From Halomonas sp. PR-M31 (GTDB taxonomy: Bacteria; Pseudomonadota; Gammaproteobacteria; Pseudomonadales; Halomonadaceae): 64,000 nucleotides of DNA. This document shows positions 40,868 to 50,076 of this stretch, in pieces. The stretch lies in assembly GCF_001039575.1 (NCBI RefSeq), contig NZ_JIBT01000006.1, forward strand, positions 60,152-124,151, read 5' to 3'. The position numbers were made by a program, and so were the translations under genes. The first letter of the stretch is position 1. Each line of letters opens with the position of its first letter. A model generated the notes under the pieces. It searched no databases, was not told the DNA's origin, and saw nothing but the letters and a program-made list of their open reading frames with translations.

Positions 40868-42387
40868 TGCAGCACTTGCCCATCCTGCCAATCCTTTTGC
40901 CGCTATTAGCCGGCTTACTGTTACTTGTCAATCGCGATGGTGCGACGCGTCCACGGCGTATCATCTCGCTGATTTCAACCTTGCTGCTGGTGGTCATTGC
41001 AGCCACGCTGATGTTTCAGGCAACGGACGATGAGATCCGTTACTACGCTCTCGGTGACTGGCAGCCCCCCTTTGGCATCATTCTAGTGGTCGACCGTCTG
41101 TCCGCCATGATGGTGATGCTGACATCGGTACTGGCATTGGGAAGCGTGATCTACGCCTGCGCCGGGGAGGATGATAAAGGCACGAACTACCACGGTCTTT
41201 TCCAGCTTCAGCTGATGGGTATCAACGGCGCGTTCTTGACCGGCGATCTGTTCAATCTATTCGTCTTCTTCGAAGTGCTGCTGATCGCATCTTATGCGCT
41301 GCTCATGCATGGCGGGGGCAAGACACGCATTCATGCGAGTTTCCATTATGTTGCGCTCAATCTGGCCAACTCGGCGCTTTTCCTGCTCGCCGTGGGAACT
41401 CTGTATGGCGCTACCGGCACTCTCAATATGGCCGACATGGCGATGCGCATCGAGAATCTCGAGCCCGAACAGACGGAGTTGGTCAAGGTCGGTGCCATGC
41501 TGCTGCTGGTGGTGTTCGGGCTAAAAGCGGCCATGCTGCCCCTGTATTTCTGGCTGCCCCGCGCTTATGCTGCAGCGCCTGCCCCAGTGGCCGCCTTGTT
41601 TGCCATCATGAGCAAGATCGGCGTTTACGCCATCATCCGTGTCTATACCCTGATATTCGGCTCTCATGCCGACCCCCTGCACAACCTCGCTCAACCCTGG
41701 GTCTGGTGGCTGGGGCTGGCCACCCTGGTACTGGGCACTATCGGCGTGGTAGCCGCCCGAGACCTGCGTGGCCAGATCGCTTACCTGATCATACTCTCCG
41801 TGGGCACGCTGCTGGCGGGTATCGGCATGAACAGTCTTGCGGCTCAGAGCGCCCTTCTCTATTACCTACCTCATACCACCTTGATCACCGGTGGCCTATT
41901 CCTGCTGGCCGACAGCATTGCGATGCAACGCGGTCAGGCAGGCTCACGCATCGTGCGGGCGCGGGGAGTGAAAGAACCGGTGCCGTTGGGATTGTTCTTC
42001 TTCATTGGTGCCATGGGCATCGCGGGTATGCCGCCGTTCTCCGGCGCCATCGGCAAAACCCTCTTGTTGCAGGCAGCGGTCGGACCGATCCAGCAGGCTT
42101 GGCTGTGGGGCGTGTTGCTGGTCAGCGGCTTGCTTGCCATCATTGCCATGAGCCGCGCCGGCTCGACGATATTCTGGCGTGCTTCGCCCAAAGACGAGAC
42201 ATCCGTTGCAAACCTCGGTATCAGGCGCGGCATCGCCATCGGCCTATTGATTGGCGCCTCGCCGATAATGGCGTTGTTTGCCGGCCCGGTGACTGAGTAT
42301 ACCCAGGCTACCGCAGAGCAATTAGCGGATCATGATGCCTATATTCGCACCATCATCGGGCCTCAGGAACCAGGAGAAGTGCCATGA
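40867..42387 (+). CDS. mrpD: Mrp antiporter subunit D
   Basis: This 506-residue, roughly 14-helix subunit is homologous to NuoM/NuoN and carries a second proton-channel core: FGLKAAMLPLYFWLPRAYAA and APAPVAALFAIMSKIGVYAI. The MGINGAFLTGDLFNLFVFFE segment holds the conserved glutamate of the antiporter family. Start and mrpC stop overlap (TGATG), and its stop overlaps mrpE by four bases. Confidence 0.96.
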   Translation: MQHLPILPILLPLLAGLLLLVNRDGATRPRRIISLISTLLLVVIAATLMFQATDDEIRYYALGDWQPPFGIILVVDRLSAMMVMLTSVLALGSVIYACAGEDDKGTNYHGLFQLQLMGINGAFLTGDLFNLFVFFEVLLIASYALLMHGGGKTRIHASFHYVALNLANSALFLLAVGTLYGATGTLNMADMAMRIENLEPEQTELVKVGAMLLLVVFGLKAAMLPLYFWLPRAYAAAPAPVAALFAIMSKIGVYAIIRVYTLIFGSHADPLHNLAQPWVWWLGLATLVLGTIGVVAARDLRGQIAYLIILSVGTLLAGIGMNSLAAQSALLYYLPHTTLITGGLFLLADSIAMQRGQAGSRIVRARGVKEPVPLGLFFFIGAMGIAGMPPFSGAIGKTLLLQAAVGPIQQAWLWGVLLVSGLLAIIAMSRAGSTIFWRASPKDETSVANLGIRRGIAIGLLIGASPIMALFAGPVTEYTQATAEQLADHDAYIRTIIGPQEPGEVP

Positions 42388-42881
42388 CTCGACCGCGTCG
42401 CTGGCTGCCCATGCCCATACTTTCGATTGTCTTGCTGGTGGTCTGGTTGCTATTGCAGCAAAGTTTTACCCTGGGCCACTGGTTGCTGGGTGGCATATTG
42501 GCTTTTTTGATTCCGCTGACGGTCGCCCCTTTCTACGAGCAGCCATCGATTCTCAAACGACCTGGATTGCTGACACGTTATGCGCTGCGGGTATTCGGCG
42601 ACATCATCGTGGCCAATTTGCAAGTATCCTGGATCATCCTTGATCCGCGTGGGCGCATGAATCCCGCCTTCATTGAATATCCACTGCAACTCAAGGAAAA
42701 GTTCCCGATCACGATACTGGCCAGTACCATCACCCTGACGCCGGGCACCGTTTCCGCGCATCTGCGTATGGACGGGAAGAGCCTATTGATTCACGCCCTT
42801 GATGTGGATGATATCGATGCGGTGATTCATGAAATTCATGAACGCTATGAGCGCCCACTGATGGAGATCTACGAATGCTAG
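42384..42881 (+). CDS. mrpE: Mrp antiporter subunit E
   Basis: This 165-residue membrane subunit is of the MNHE family. YALRVFGDIIVANLQVSWII and the conserved LASTITLTPGTVSAHLRMDG are recognisable. It starts within the mrpD stop (ATGA) and overlaps mrpF by seven bases. The C-terminal soluble part ends IHEIHERYERPLMEIYEC. Confidence 0.95.
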   Translation: MTRPRRWLPMPILSIVLLVVWLLLQQSFTLGHWLLGGILAFLIPLTVAPFYEQPSILKRPGLLTRYALRVFGDIIVANLQVSWIILDPRGRMNPAFIEYPLQLKEKFPITILASTITLTPGTVSAHLRMDGKSLLIHALDVDDIDAVIHEIHERYERPLMEIYEC

Positions 42882-43144
42882 ACGTGGCCCTGTGGATCAG
42901 CCTTGCACTGTTTGCGGCATCGGTTCTGCTCACTCTTTTTCGCGCCATCATCGGGCCGAGCTTGCCGGATCGTATTCTGGCCCTGGACACCATGTACATA
43001 AATTCCATCGGCCTGATCATTCTGTTCGGCATCTGGATCAATTCCAATATCTATTTTGAGGCGGCCCTGTTGATTGCCATGCTTGGCTTCATCAGTACGG
43101 TGGCGGTCTGCAAGTACTTGCTGCGCGGCGATATCATCGAGTAA
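42875..43144 (+). CDS. mrpF: Mrp antiporter subunit F
   Basis: This 89-residue subunit has three membrane helices. The core LFRAIIGPSLPDRILALDTM is the MrpF signature. Its start lies inside the end of mrpE, consistent with tight coupling. It is followed by mrpG after 21 bases. Confidence 0.95.
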   Translation: MLDVALWISLALFAASVLLTLFRAIIGPSLPDRILALDTMYINSIGLIILFGIWINSNIYFEAALLIAMLGFISTVAVCKYLLRGDIIE

Positions 43145-43165
43145 AGATCGAGCAGGAGATATGTC

Positions 43166-43564
43166 ATGATTGGCTTTTATACATTCATGGAGGGCGTGAT
43201 CGCCTTCTTTCTCATCGCCGGGGGTATGTTCGCCTTCATTGGCGCCCTGGGGCTGACACATCTGAAAGATTTCTACATGCGCCTGCATGGCCCGACCAAG
43301 ACCTCGACCCTGGGGGTGGGGTGCGTGCTGATCGCCTCGACTTGCTATTTCAGTCTGGCTCAAGGAGGAATCAGCGTTCACGAGTTGCTGATCACCATTT
43401 TTCTTTTCATCACCGCCCCGGTTTCGGCTCATCTGCTGGCCAAGAGTGCGCTGCATCAGAAACTACCTCACGACCCGCGCACGCAAGGCCATCCTGAAGA
43501 ACTCGATGAAGAAGAAGAAAATCCCAAACCTCAGGAACGAACCGGGATTACACCACCCCCCTGA
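43166..43564 (+). CDS. mrpG: Mrp antiporter subunit G
   Basis: This 132-residue subunit is the last gene of the operon. MFAFIGALGLTHLKDFYMRL and HGPTKTSTLGVGCVLIAS are family motifs. The hydrophilic tail contains ELDEEEENPKPQERTGITP, an acidic stretch that fits a salt-adapted proteome. A CAGGAGA ribosome site precedes the start. It is convergent with hemH, only 15 bases away. Confidence 0.94.
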   Translation: MIGFYTFMEGVIAFFLIAGGMFAFIGALGLTHLKDFYMRLHGPTKTSTLGVGCVLIASTCYFSLAQGGISVHELLITIFLFITAPVSAHLLAKSALHQKLPHDPRTQGHPEELDEEEENPKPQERTGITPPP

Positions 43565-43579
43565 TACCCATGGGTCGAC

Positions 43580-44569
43580 TCACCAGCCTTGGGTATGTTG
43601 CTCCACTAGGCTTACGAACAGCGCAATATGATCGTCACGATCGTTCAGCGCCGGAATATAGCGATAGGTCTTGCCTCCGGCCTTCATGAAATTGTCTCGA
43701 TTCTCTACCTCCAGCTCCTCAAGGGTTTCCAGGCAGTCCGAAGAAAAGGCCGGGCTCATGATGTCCACATGCTCGACACCCTGTTCTGGCAGCGCCATCA
43801 AGGTATGGTCGGTATAGGGCTTTAGCCACTCCTCACGGCCGAAGCGCGACTGGTAGGTCATTTGCCACTCGCCCTCTTGCAGGCCGAGCGCTTCGGCCAG
43901 CAGGCGGCTGGTGGTCTCGCAGTGTCGCGGATAGGGATCGCCCGTATCTGCATAGCGCTGCGGGATGCCATGATAGGACATCATCAAGCGCCCGCGCCGC
44001 CCGCCATGCTGCTGCCAGTGCTCCCGTACGCTGTTGGCCAGTGCCTCGATGTAGGCAGGGTGATCGTGATAGTCGCGAATGAAGCGCAGCTCCGGCAAGT
44101 GCGGACAGGGCTTGAGAGCCTTGGCCAGCCGATCGAAGACCGCCGCGGTGGTGGAGCGCGAGAACTGTGGATACAGCGGCAGTACCAGGATGCGTTCGAC
44201 GCCGGCATCTCGCAACCGTAACCCGGCCTCTTCCATGCTCGGCTTGCCGTAGGTCATTGCCAGCTCGACGGGAATATCCTCTCCCAGTCGCTCCGCAAGT
44301 CGCGTCTTGAGCGCCTGCTGCTGACGACGTCCGAATACCAGCAGAGGCGAGCCCCCCTCTTCCCAGACCGCTGCGTACCCCTTGGCGACCTTGCGGGGTC
44401 GAAAACGCAAGATGACGCCATTGAGAATCAACCACCACAGTGGCCTTGATACGTCGACCACTCGCTCATCCCATAAAAACTCCGCCAGATATCGCCGCAC
44501 TGCCTCGGGGGTGGGGGCATCCGGCGTACCCAGATTAGCCATCAATACGCCGAAACGAGGGGTGGACAT
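43580..44569 (-). CDS. hemH: Ferrochelatase
   Basis: HemH inserts ferrous iron into protoporphyrin IX in the last step of heme synthesis. It has 329 residues. FGVLMANLGTPDAPTPEAVR is the canonical start, the active-site His is in MMSYHGIPQRYADTGDPY, and FSSDCLETLEELEVENRDNF contains the conserved acidic residues of the iron path. It is divergent from the photolyase gene at 44678 by 108 bases. Confidence 0.97.
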   Translation of the reverse strand: MSTPRFGVLMANLGTPDAPTPEAVRRYLAEFLWDERVVDVSRPLWWLILNGVILRFRPRKVAKGYAAVWEEGGSPLLVFGRRQQQALKTRLAERLGEDIPVELAMTYGKPSMEEAGLRLRDAGVERILVLPLYPQFSRSTTAAVFDRLAKALKPCPHLPELRFIRDYHDHPAYIEALANSVREHWQQHGGRRGRLMMSYHGIPQRYADTGDPYPRHCETTSRLLAEALGLQEGEWQMTYQSRFGREEWLKPYTDHTLMALPEQGVEHVDIMSPAFSSDCLETLEELEVENRDNFMKAGGKTYRYIPALNDRDDHIALFVSLVEQHTQGW

Positions 44570-44677
44570 CAGCTCTCTCCTAACCCTGGTGAAATAACGA
44601 AAACGTTAACCGCATCCTGTCAGAATGGGCAATGACGCTATACTATCAGACAGTCTTGTATAACTTGTGGTTAATTC

Positions 44678-46267
44678 ATGTCAAAGCCATTGATTCTCGT
44701 GCTCGGCGATCAACTCAGCCTCGATCAGGCAGCTCTTCGCGATGCCCCGGCGAATGCGGTGATTGCACTGTGCGAGGTTACAGAAGAAGGACGCTACGTT
44801 CCTCATCATCCTCAAAAAATTGCGCTGATCTTCGCCGCCATGCGCCACTTGGCACAGCAGCTGAGGGACAAGGGCCGACAGGTTCACTACAGCGCGCTGG
44901 AGGATGATGACAACTGTCAGGACCTGCTCGATGAGGCCGAACGCCTGACAACGCTTTATGACTGCGATGAAATCCGCGTCCTGCATCCCGGAGAATGGCG
45001 ACTCTTGGCGCGGATGAAGACGCGCAAGGCGAACTGGACGATCATCGAGGACGATCGCTTTTTTTGCCGTCTAGAAGACTTTGCGGCCTGGATCGAGGGA
45101 CGAAAGCAGCCGCGCATGGAGAACTTCTATCGCTATATGCGTCGAAGCACGGGGCTTTTGATGGAGGACGGCGAGCCTGCCGGCGGGCAGTGGAACTTTG
45201 ATCACGACAATCGTCAACCCATTGATCGTAACCTCGAGGTTCCAGACCTGCCTCGTCATCGTCACGATGATACGACTCGTCAGGTGCTCGCCCTGGTCGA
45301 AAATCACTTTGGCGAGCATTTTGGCTCGCTGAAAGGTTTCAACTGGCCTGTCACGAGACGCCAGGCCCTGGCCGATTTACGCCACTTCATCGAACATGCC
45401 CTACCGGATTTCGGTCGCTATCAGGACGCCATCAGCGATACCGAGCCCTATCTTTTCCACGCCAGACTTTCGGCGGCCATGAACATCGGTCTGCTCGATC
45501 CTCGGGAAGTCTGCGAAGCCGCCGAGGCGACCTATTACCAGGGTAATGCGCCGATCAACGCGGTAGAGGGATTCATTCGACAGATACTTGGCTGGCGGGA
45601 ATACGTACGCGGCATCTACTGGCACAAGATGCCGGGCTACAAACGTGAAAACCATCTACATGCCAAGCGCAATCTGCCCGCCTTCTACTGGACTGGCGAC
45701 ACCGACTTGCGCTGCCTTAAGCGCGCCTTGGAAATGACGCGAGACAATGCCTACGCCCATCATATCCAGCGCCTGATGGTCACCGGCAACTTCGCCCTGC
45801 TGTGCGGGGTCAAGCCGGAGGCGTTGTGCGACTGGTATCTGGCGGTGTACGCCGATGCCTTCGAATGGGTCGAGCTACCCAATACCCTGGGGATGGTGCT
45901 GCACGCGGACGGCGGCTTGATGGGCTCGAAGCCTTACTGCGCCTCGGGTAAATATATCGATCGCATGTCGGATCATTGCAGCCAATGCCGCTATGACGTC
46001 AAACAGGTGACCGGCAAGAATGCCTGTCCCTTCAACAGTCTGTATTGGCATTTTCTCGAGGAACATGCTGAGCATCTGGAAAAGAATCACCGCATGAAAC
46101 TGATCTATGGCTCACTCAAGCGCATGAACGACGATAAACGTGCCGCCATGCGCGACCAGGCCCAGAGCTTTTTGAAAAGTCTGGCGTGGGAGCCCGCCTA
46201 TGGCCAGGGTGATCATTTAGACGGCTATAGACGCGCTCGAGACAGTGAACGCAAATCAGTGGATTAG
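44678..46267 (+). CDS. Iron-sulfur bacterial cryptochrome/photolyase (PhrB-type, FeS-BCP)
   Basis: This 529-residue protein of the photolyase-related family repairs (6-4) photoproducts in characterised members and binds FAD, a lumazine-type antenna and a 4Fe-4S cluster. The N-terminal Rossmann domain is LILVLGDQLSLDQAALRD. The candidate cluster cysteines are in LLCGVKPEALCDWYL (only one expected to be a ligand), KPYCASGKYIDRMSDHC, CSQCRYDV and NACPFNSLYW. VEGFIRQILGWREYVRGIYW is the flavin-pocket block. It is divergent from hemH and convergent with a DUF6482 gene, overlapping it by four bases. Confidence 0.92.
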   Translation: MSKPLILVLGDQLSLDQAALRDAPANAVIALCEVTEEGRYVPHHPQKIALIFAAMRHLAQQLRDKGRQVHYSALEDDDNCQDLLDEAERLTTLYDCDEIRVLHPGEWRLLARMKTRKANWTIIEDDRFFCRLEDFAAWIEGRKQPRMENFYRYMRRSTGLLMEDGEPAGGQWNFDHDNRQPIDRNLEVPDLPRHRHDDTTRQVLALVENHFGEHFGSLKGFNWPVTRRQALADLRHFIEHALPDFGRYQDAISDTEPYLFHARLSAAMNIGLLDPREVCEAAEATYYQGNAPINAVEGFIRQILGWREYVRGIYWHKMPGYKRENHLHAKRNLPAFYWTGDTDLRCLKRALEMTRDNAYAHHIQRLMVTGNFALLCGVKPEALCDWYLAVYADAFEWVELPNTLGMVLHADGGLMGSKPYCASGKYIDRMSDHCSQCRYDVKQVTGKNACPFNSLYWHFLEEHAEHLEKNHRMKLIYGSLKRMNDDKRAAMRDQAQSFLKSLAWEPAYGQGDHLDGYRRARDSERKSVD

Positions 46268-46566
46268 AACGCAAGCGGAATGCGGGAGCTGAGCGGTTCG
46301 CGATAGTGAGGTTCGCGGCCGATCATTTCATCATTGGCCACGAACTGAACCAGATAGGCCCGATGAATACCGGCGCGCTTGAGTTCGAGATAGACATCAT
46401 CCAAGGCACGAAACAACATCGGCTTGTCACGTTGAGTCAATGAGTGTCGTTCGCCCTCCATGTCCTCGAGCTCGACCTGATAGCAACGGCTGCCCGCATG
46501 GCTGATTACGCGAATCTCGAAATTATCGTGATAGCGTGCATAACGTTTCAGTTCTTTAATTTCCAT
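46264..46566 (-). CDS. DUF6482 family small protein
   Basis: This 100-residue soluble protein resembles a family of small proteins of unknown function in Halomonadaceae and pseudomonads. It begins MEIKELKRYARYHDNFEIRV and carries GSRCYQVELEDMEGERHSLT. The start at 46566 was preferred over an upstream in-frame one at 46677 because MEIKEL fits the family pattern. Its 3' end overlaps the photolyase stop on the other strand. No function is inferred. Confidence 0.7.
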   Translation of the reverse strand: MEIKELKRYARYHDNFEIRVISHAGSRCYQVELEDMEGERHSLTQRDKPMLFRALDDVYLELKRAGIHRAYLVQFVANDEMIGREPHYREPLSSRIPLAF

Positions 46567-46695
46567 GGCTCTACTCCCGGTCAATGAATGGAATGCGGCG
46601 AACCGCATTCCCAGGCGTCGAGCCTGATCCGCGCCTATTACGATTTCATTAACCCAGGATGGTTCAGCGTCTACCAACGCCAGCGCGCCCCCACC

Positions 46696-46995
46696 TCATT
46701 CCGACTGATAGCTCGACGGATCAATTGCTACCCCCAAGGAATTGCGATCCACCCAGTTACCTGCCTTGGTTTCCTTATAGCGGAACACCACTTGATCGCC
46801 GGTCGTCACCGGCAGCTCCTTGTCTTCGGTCTGATAGCTATAAGCCTTGCCATCAACAACCAGATGGTAGCGATACAGATCCGGCATCCCTAGCCACTCC
46901 TTGAAAGGCCCTTCTCGTTCTACACTTTCAAGCTCACCCCGCGCTTCGAGCTTGGGGATGCGTTTACGATTACCGCGCCGAAAGCCGCTTGCCAT
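46696..46995 (-). CDS. Small basic protein of unknown function upstream-strand neighbour of dnaB
   Basis: I do not recognise this 99-residue protein. The N-terminus is basic (ASGFRRGNRKRIPKLEARGE), and a beta-rich middle follows (YRYHLVVDGKAYSYQTEDKE, LPVTTGDQVVFRYKETKAG). It starts 12 bases after the dnaB stop with a GAGGAAC site, so it is probably the last gene of the dnaB transcript. The absence of membrane segments or metal motifs gives no clue to its role. Confidence 0.72.
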   Translation of the reverse strand: MASGFRRGNRKRIPKLEARGELESVEREGPFKEWLGMPDLYRYHLVVDGKAYSYQTEDKELPVTTGDQVVFRYKETKAGNWVDRNSLGVAIDPSSYQSE

Positions 46996-47007
46996 GGGGT
47001 CGTTCCT

Positions 47008-48396
47008 CTATTCGCCAAAATGCTGTCCGTAGCTGTCCGGAGCCAGATCCTCGAAGCGGGTATACTTACCAATGAAGGCCATATGCACGGTCCCAATGGG
47101 ACCATTACGCTGCTTTCCGATGATCAGCTCAGCCAGCCCTTTATTATCCGGGTTATCGCTATTATAGACCTCATCGCGGTAAACGAAGGCGATGACGTCT
47201 GCATCTTGTTCAATTGCGCCTGATTCGCGTAGATCCGACATCACCGGGCGCTTGTTCGGGCGCTGCTCCAAAGAGCGGTTGAGCTGAGACAGCGCAATCA
47301 CGGGGCAACCGAACTCCTTGGCCAGGCCCTTGAGCGAACGGGAGATCTCCGATATCTCCCCGGTACGGTTTTCAGAAAACCCTGGAATCTGCATCAGCTG
47401 AAGGTAATCGATCATGATCAGGCCCAGATTGCCCTGCTCGCGTACCACCCGGCGAATGCGTGAACGCATCTCGTTGGGCGAAAGCGCCGCCGTATCGTCA
47501 ATGAAGAGCTGCTTGTCCTTGAGCAGGTTGACCGCCGAGGTCAGGCGTGGCCAATCCTCGTCCTCGAGTTGCCCGGTACGCATCCGGGTCTGGTCGATGC
47601 GGCCAAGAGACGACAGCATGCGCAGCATGAGGGAATCCGCAGGCATCTCCATGGAAAACACCATCACCGGTTTATCACTGGAAATGACCGCATGCTCTAC
47701 CAGGTTCATGGCAAAGGTGGTTTTGCCCATGGAGGGGCGTCCGGCGATGATCACCAGATCCGAGGGTTGCAGGCCCGAAGTCATGTCATCGAGATCGCGA
47801 AATCCCGAGGACAGACCCGTCATCTGACCCTGCATGTTGAACAGCTCGTCGATGCGATCGACCGCCTTTGTCAATAGCTGGCTCATGCCCACGGGGCCAC
47901 CGGTCTTGGGCCGGGACTCGCTGATTTGAAAGACCATGCGCTCGGCCTCGTTGACCAGTTCATCCGAAGGCCTTCCCTGGGGGCTGAAGGCGCTCTCGGC
48001 GATCTGATTCGCCGCCTGGATCAGCTTTCTCAACGTGGCACGCTCGCGCACGATGTCCGCATAGGCGCGAATGTTTCCCGCCGAGGGCGTATTACGGGCC
48101 AGCTCGGCTAAATAGCCCAACCCACCCACGGTATCGAGCTGATCGCGATTCTCCAACGCCTCAGATAGCGTTACCACGTCGAGTGGATGGGAGGATTCCG
48201 CCAGCTGGATCATGGCGTTGAACACCAGCCGGTGCTCATAGCGATAGAAATCGTCCGCCACCAGTCGCTCAGAGACGGTATCCCAGGCATCGTTGTCGAG
48301 CATCAACCCACCCAGCACCGACTGTTCGGCCTCCAGAGAGTGCGGAGGCACCTTGAGCGCCGCGGTTTCCTGGTCAAGTTCGTGGGTGTCACTCAT
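47008..48396 (-). CDS. dnaB: Replicative DNA helicase DnaB
   Basis: This hexameric helicase has 462 residues. The N-terminal collar starts with KVPPHSLEAEQSVLGGLMLD. The RecA-type motor has Walker A GRPSMGKTTFAMNLVEHA, Walker B GLIMIDYLQLM and the LSQLNRSLEQRPNKRPVMSD arm with the arginine finger. It follows rplI across a clear terminator, so it is probably transcribed from its own promoter, though the order rplI-dnaB is conserved. It would interact with DnaG at 4710. Confidence 0.98.
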   Translation of the reverse strand: MSDTHELDQETAALKVPPHSLEAEQSVLGGLMLDNDAWDTVSERLVADDFYRYEHRLVFNAMIQLAESSHPLDVVTLSEALENRDQLDTVGGLGYLAELARNTPSAGNIRAYADIVRERATLRKLIQAANQIAESAFSPQGRPSDELVNEAERMVFQISESRPKTGGPVGMSQLLTKAVDRIDELFNMQGQMTGLSSGFRDLDDMTSGLQPSDLVIIAGRPSMGKTTFAMNLVEHAVISSDKPVMVFSMEMPADSLMLRMLSSLGRIDQTRMRTGQLEDEDWPRLTSAVNLLKDKQLFIDDTAALSPNEMRSRIRRVVREQGNLGLIMIDYLQLMQIPGFSENRTGEISEISRSLKGLAKEFGCPVIALSQLNRSLEQRPNKRPVMSDLRESGAIEQDADVIAFVYRDEVYNSDNPDNKGLAELIIGKQRNGPIGTVHMAFIGKYTRFEDLAPDSYGQHFGE

Positions 48397-48447
48397 TGAA
48401 TGTTCCGCAGGATTGGTTCGGCTTATGATGCGTCATGCATTCTACCC

Positions 48448-48480
48448 AAAAAAAAACGCGGCAGACGAGCTGCCGCGTTT
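48448..48480 (-). terminator. Rho-independent terminator after rplI
   Basis: AAACGCGGCAG (48454-48464) pairs with CTGCCGCGTTT (48470-48480) around a five-base loop, and on the minus strand the stem runs into nine T residues. It lies 19 bases downstream of the rplI stop and ends the rpsF-rpsR-DUF2232-rplI unit before dnaB. Confidence 0.9.
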
Positions 48481-48498
48481 CGATGCATCCAGGACCAA

Positions 48499-48945
48499 TT
48501 ATTCGGCCACCACTACCACGCGAATGGTTGCGTTGACTTCAGGATGCAAGTGCAGCTGAATATCGTACTCGCCGGTAGCGCGAATCGGACCTTCCGGCAT
48601 ACGAACTTCGCTCTTGGAGACTTCGATGCCGGCTTGATACAACGCATCCGCCAGATCGCGGGGGCCGATCGAGCCAAAGAGCTTGCCTTCGTCACCGGCT
48701 TTGGCGACCAGAGACAGCTCGATGTCGTTGAGCTGTTCGGCGCGATTCTCGGCTTCGCTCTTGCGCTCGGCTGCCTGAGCTTCGAGTTCGGCACGCTGCG
48801 CTTCGAAAGCTTGCACATTTTCCTTGGTTGCCGGTACGGCCAGGCCGTAGGGCACCAAGTAGTTACGACCATAACCGGGCTTGACGGTGACCTTGTCACC
48901 TAGCGCACCCAGCCTGCCAATATTGTCGAGCAGAATGACTTCCAT
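48499..48945 (-). CDS. rplI: 50S ribosomal protein L9
   Basis: This 148-residue two-domain ribosomal protein begins [20 protein letters not shown] and continues [20 protein letters not shown], the L9 signature. A long connecting helix ([20 protein letters not shown]) and a C-terminal RNA-binding domain follow. It is the last gene of the S6 operon, before a strong terminator. Confidence 0.99.
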   Translation of the reverse strand: MEVILLDNIGRLGALGDKVTVKPGYGRNYLVPYGLAVPATKENVQAFEAQRAELEAQAAERKSEAENRAEQLNDIELSLVAKAGDEGKLFGSIGPRDLADALYQAGIEVSKSEVRMPEGPIRATGEYDIQLHLHPEVNATIRVVVVAE

Positions 48946-48960
48946 CTCGTTAACCTCTTG

Positions 48961-49812
48961 TCATTGGCTGCGGGCCATTCGGCCGCGAAAATCCGCGAAG
49001 GTATCGATTAAACCCAGCAGCAGCACAATCAAAATCATGGGCCATGTCGTCAGCAGCAGTATATAAAACGCCACTAGCCACAGCTTGTTCATACCCTTGA
49101 GACCGACAAAACCGTGTATCAGCGCGACGCCACTTACCAATAGCGGTATCCAGGCCAGCATGGCGAGAGCAGGTAACGCCAGCACCATACCTATGACGCC
49201 CAACCCCACCAGCAGCGCCAGTTCCTTGACCGTAAGCCGCAGTGCATGGAACTCACTGCGAAAACCGCCGGGATTGTACAAACCCGCCTGCCAACTACGC
49301 GCCAGCGCAAGACATGCCACCGCTGCCAGCAGTACGATCAATCCCGTGACGCCACCGATTATCAAGCCAGCCAGTTGCTCGGTAGCAACCCCCTGCGCGT
49401 TGAGCTGCCCCAACATACGCTCGATTTCCGGCGAGCTTTGCTGCAGCTGTTCAAGCAGCGGCCCCGCTCCGCCGGGTGGCAGGAAGATTCCCAATTGAAT
49501 CATCACCGCACCAACCAGGGCACCTACGATCAACGCCTCGTTCCAACGCATGCGGGCACGCAGCACGGTGGCCATCAGTGTCACCAGCAGCAGGCTTGCC
49601 AAGGGAATGACATCTCCTTGGCTCCACCACCAACCTGCGGGCACCGCCGCAGCGATGATCACTACAAGCGCTGAACTCAGTCCAAGACGTAAAGTGACCA
49701 AAGCAGCTACCGCAGCGCTGAACCAGAATAGCCAAGGCACGATAGCCGCTAGTGCAGCAGCACCGGCTGCCTGGGGAGTACCGCGCATTACCCAGCGGGC
49801 CAGAGGAAGCAT
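48961..49812 (-). CDS. DUF2232 membrane protein (YybS-like)
   Basis: This roughly 283-residue integral membrane protein has about eight helices. It lies between rpsR and rplI, where gammaproteobacteria commonly carry a DUF2232 gene of unknown function. VIIAAAVPAGWWWSQGDVIP and VKELALLVGLGVIGMVLALP are representative segments. The start is an ATG at 49812, with a GTG three bases upstream as the alternative. Its role in ribosomal-protein expression, if any, is unproven. Confidence 0.85.
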   Translation of the reverse strand: MLPLARWVMRGTPQAAGAAALAAIVPWLFWFSAAVAALVTLRLGLSSALVVIIAAAVPAGWWWSQGDVIPLASLLLVTLMATVLRARMRWNEALIVGALVGAVMIQLGIFLPPGGAGPLLEQLQQSSPEIERMLGQLNAQGVATEQLAGLIIGGVTGLIVLLAAVACLALARSWQAGLYNPGGFRSEFHALRLTVKELALLVGLGVIGMVLALPALAMLAWIPLLVSGVALIHGFVGLKGMNKLWLVAFYILLLTTWPMILIVLLLGLIDTFADFRGRMARSQ

Positions 49813-49824
49813 CACGCCAACGTC

Positions 49825-50052
49825 TTACTGGTGACTATCGGTATAGGGTAGTAGCGACAGATAACGAGCACGCTTGATGGCAGTCGAAAGCTGGCGCTGA
49901 TAACGCGCTCGTGTGCCGGTGATACGGCTCGGAACGATCTTGCCGGTTTCCGTGATATAGGCCTTGAGCATGTCGATATCCTTGTAATCGATATGCTTTA
50001 TGCCTTCTGCGGTGAAACGGCAGAACTTACGGCGACGGAAAAAACGTGCCAT
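49825..50052 (-). CDS. rpsR: 30S ribosomal protein S18
   Basis: This 75-residue basic protein binds next to S6 in the platform of the small subunit. [20 protein letters not shown] is the conserved N-terminus, and [20 protein letters not shown] is the S18 core. An AGGAGG ribosome site precedes the start. Confidence 0.99.
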   Translation of the reverse strand: MARFFRRRKFCRFTAEGIKHIDYKDIDMLKAYITETGKIVPSRITGTRARYQRQLSTAIKRARYLSLLPYTDSHQ

Positions 50053-50076
50053 GAATCATCCTCCTAGAAGTGCGGA

